Source: Spirochaetales bacterium
GTDB taxonomy: Bacteria; Spirochaetota; Spirochaetia; Sphaerochaetales; Sphaerochaetaceae
DNA: 15,173 nucleotides
Reading direction: 5' to 3'
Assembly: GCA_012519125.1 (NCBI GenBank)
Contig: JAAYQY010000002.1
Span: 1 to 15,173, forward strand
The translations under genes were made by a program, and so were the position numbers. The notes below the pieces were generated by a model, which worked only from the letters and a program-made list of their open reading frames with translations, ran no database searches and had not been told where the DNA came from. Positions 14,134 through 15,173 of the stretch are shown piece after piece; position 1 is the first letter of the stretch; each line of letters begins with the position of its first letter.

Positions 14134-15173
14134 GCATCTGCTCGCACAGCGCATAGTCCTGCTTGATGGCGCGATGGGCACTATGATCCAAAGCCAGGAC
14201 CTTGATACGGATGATTATACCTTTGAAGACCGAGTGGCCCTTGGATGCAATGAGGTGCTCAACCTCACCCGAGGCGATGTAATCTACCAGATCCACCGTG
14301 ACTACCTGAACAGTGGTGCAGACATCATTGAAACCAACACGTTCTGTGCCAACGCGTTCAATTTGGCTGAGTACGGTCTCTCCGATGAGGTGGAGACGAT
14401 CATCCAGGCAGCCTGTGAAATCGCTCGTGAAGCGGCAGCGGACCATGAGGCGAACACAGAAGGATACGCCTTTGTAGCGGGAAGCATCGGCCCTACCAAC
14501 CGCTCGCTCGCCTTCTCTCCCAAGGTGGAGGACCCAGCCTACCGCCAGAGTGATTACCCTGCCTTTCTGGCGATGTACCGCCAACAGGTGAAAGCCCTGC
14601 TTGAGGGAGGGGTTGATCTTCTGCTCATCGAGACCGTCTTCGATACCCTGGTGGCCAAGAGTGCCATCCAGGCGTGTGTTGAGGAGATGGAAGTGCAGAA
14701 CCGCAAGGTCCCCATCATGGTGAGTGTGACCTTCAGTGACCAGAGCGGAAGAACGCTCAGTGGGCAGACCCTCTCTGCCTTTGTGACCAGCCTCAGTGCA
14801 TACCCTCTGTTCAGCCTAGGGCTCAACTGTTCCACCGGGCCAGAGGAGATGCTTCCCCTGATCGAAGAGCTCTCCACGATCTGTCCGTTTTACGTGAGTG
14901 CTCACCCTAATGCAGGGTTTCCCGACAAGGAGGGCAACTATACGCTTACTGCCAAGCAGATGGCCGAGCAGTTGCTTGGACTTCTGAAAGCAGGAAGGCT
15001 GAATATCGTAGGTGGTTGCTGCGGCACCACCGCCGAACACATCAAGGCGCTCAAGCAAGCCTCTGCACAGGGCACAAGCAGGCCTCTTCCTGCCAGAGAA
15101 CCTGTGCTGCAGCTTTGCGGCTTGGAAACAGCGCAGAGGATGGCTGGAAACCTGCTGGTGGTCGGCGAGCGTA
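14111..15173 (+). CDS. metH: Cobalamin-dependent methionine synthase, N-terminal part (cut by window end)
   Basis: MetH methylates homocysteine to methionine using cobalamin and methyltetrahydrofolate. The window holds the first 354 residues, in an open frame to the edge. They form the homocysteine-binding, zinc-dependent barrel: LLDGAMGTMIQ (17-27), GADIIETNTF (69-78), GSIGPTNRSL (124-133), and the three zinc-binding cysteines C240 (GLNCSTG), C303 and C304 (VGGCCGTT). The last visible residues, LLVVGER, match the start of the pterin-binding domain. A full-length MetH is therefore more likely than a stand-alone homocysteine methyltransferase such as MmuM. The cobalamin-binding and activation domains lie outside the window. 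The ATG at 14111 sits inside UPF0280 with a 23-bp overlap; GGAGG occurs 12 bases upstream, a rather long spacing, so expression may depend on coupling. It takes the product of the three preceding genes. Confidence 0.94.
   Translation, partial: MNRTQYLEHLLAQRIVLLDGAMGTMIQSQDLDTDDYTFEDRVALGCNEVLNLTRGDVIYQIHRDYLNSGADIIETNTFCANAFNLAEYGLSDEVETIIQAACEIAREAAADHEANTEGYAFVAGSIGPTNRSLAFSPKVEDPAYRQSDYPAFLAMYRQQVKALLEGGVDLLLIETVFDTLVAKSAIQACVEEMEVQNRKVPIMVSVTFSDQSGRTLSGQTLSAFVTSLSAYPLFSLGLNCSTGPEEMLPLIEELSTICPFYVSAHPNAGFPDKEGNYTLTAKQMAEQLLGLLKAGRLNIVGGCCGTTAEHIKALKQASAQGTSRPLPAREPVLQLCGLETAQRMAGNLLVVGER

Overview
This is an ordinary, densely packed stretch of bacterial chromosome with about equal AT and GC. 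Twelve protein genes cover nearly all of it, the last one cut by the window end. There are no RNA genes, insertion sequences, CRISPR arrays or phage genes, and no gene-free stretch longer than about 100 bases. Gene content suggests an anaerobic, Gram-negative-type bacterium. My best guess is a Sphaerochaeta-like spirochaete, based on the mix of lgt, an independent phosphoglycerate mutase, a very long intracellular GH13 enzyme and the anaerobe-type homocysteine module. No marker gene in the window proves that placement.

Left block, plus strand (67-5386): lgt (lipoprotein lipidation) overlaps an Xaa-Pro aminopeptidase. A cofactor-independent phosphoglycerate mutase (gpmI) and, after a strong hairpin, an aldo/keto reductase follow. 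The block ends in a tail-to-tail junction of only two bases.

Middle block, minus strand (5389-11425, read right to left): peptidyl-tRNA hydrolase (pth) comes first. A large GH13 alpha-amylase-type enzyme with its own promoter follows, then an atypical SDF-family transporter and an eight-helix membrane protein of unknown function. The last three look like one transcript. The amylase probably starts at a TTG codon, and its first codons contain a perfect 9-bp inverted repeat followed by seven Ts.

Right block, plus strand (11461 to the end): a tight five-gene operon. It holds a small stand-alone YqfO/NIF3-insert-like protein, a DUF39 (HcyBio) protein, a NIL-domain 2x[4Fe-4S] ferredoxin, a UPF0280 (COG2122) ApbE-like protein and the start of cobalamin-dependent methionine synthase (metH). 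The three middle proteins are the set linked genetically to direct sulfide incorporation into homocysteine in Methanosarcina and Desulfovibrio. With metH attached, the operon would take a four-carbon aspartate-derived precursor plus sulfide to homocysteine and then methionine, without homoserine acylation or cystathionine. This is the most interesting system in the window. The module itself is known; the small first gene, the overlap into metH and the unresolved chemistry are the parts worth following up.
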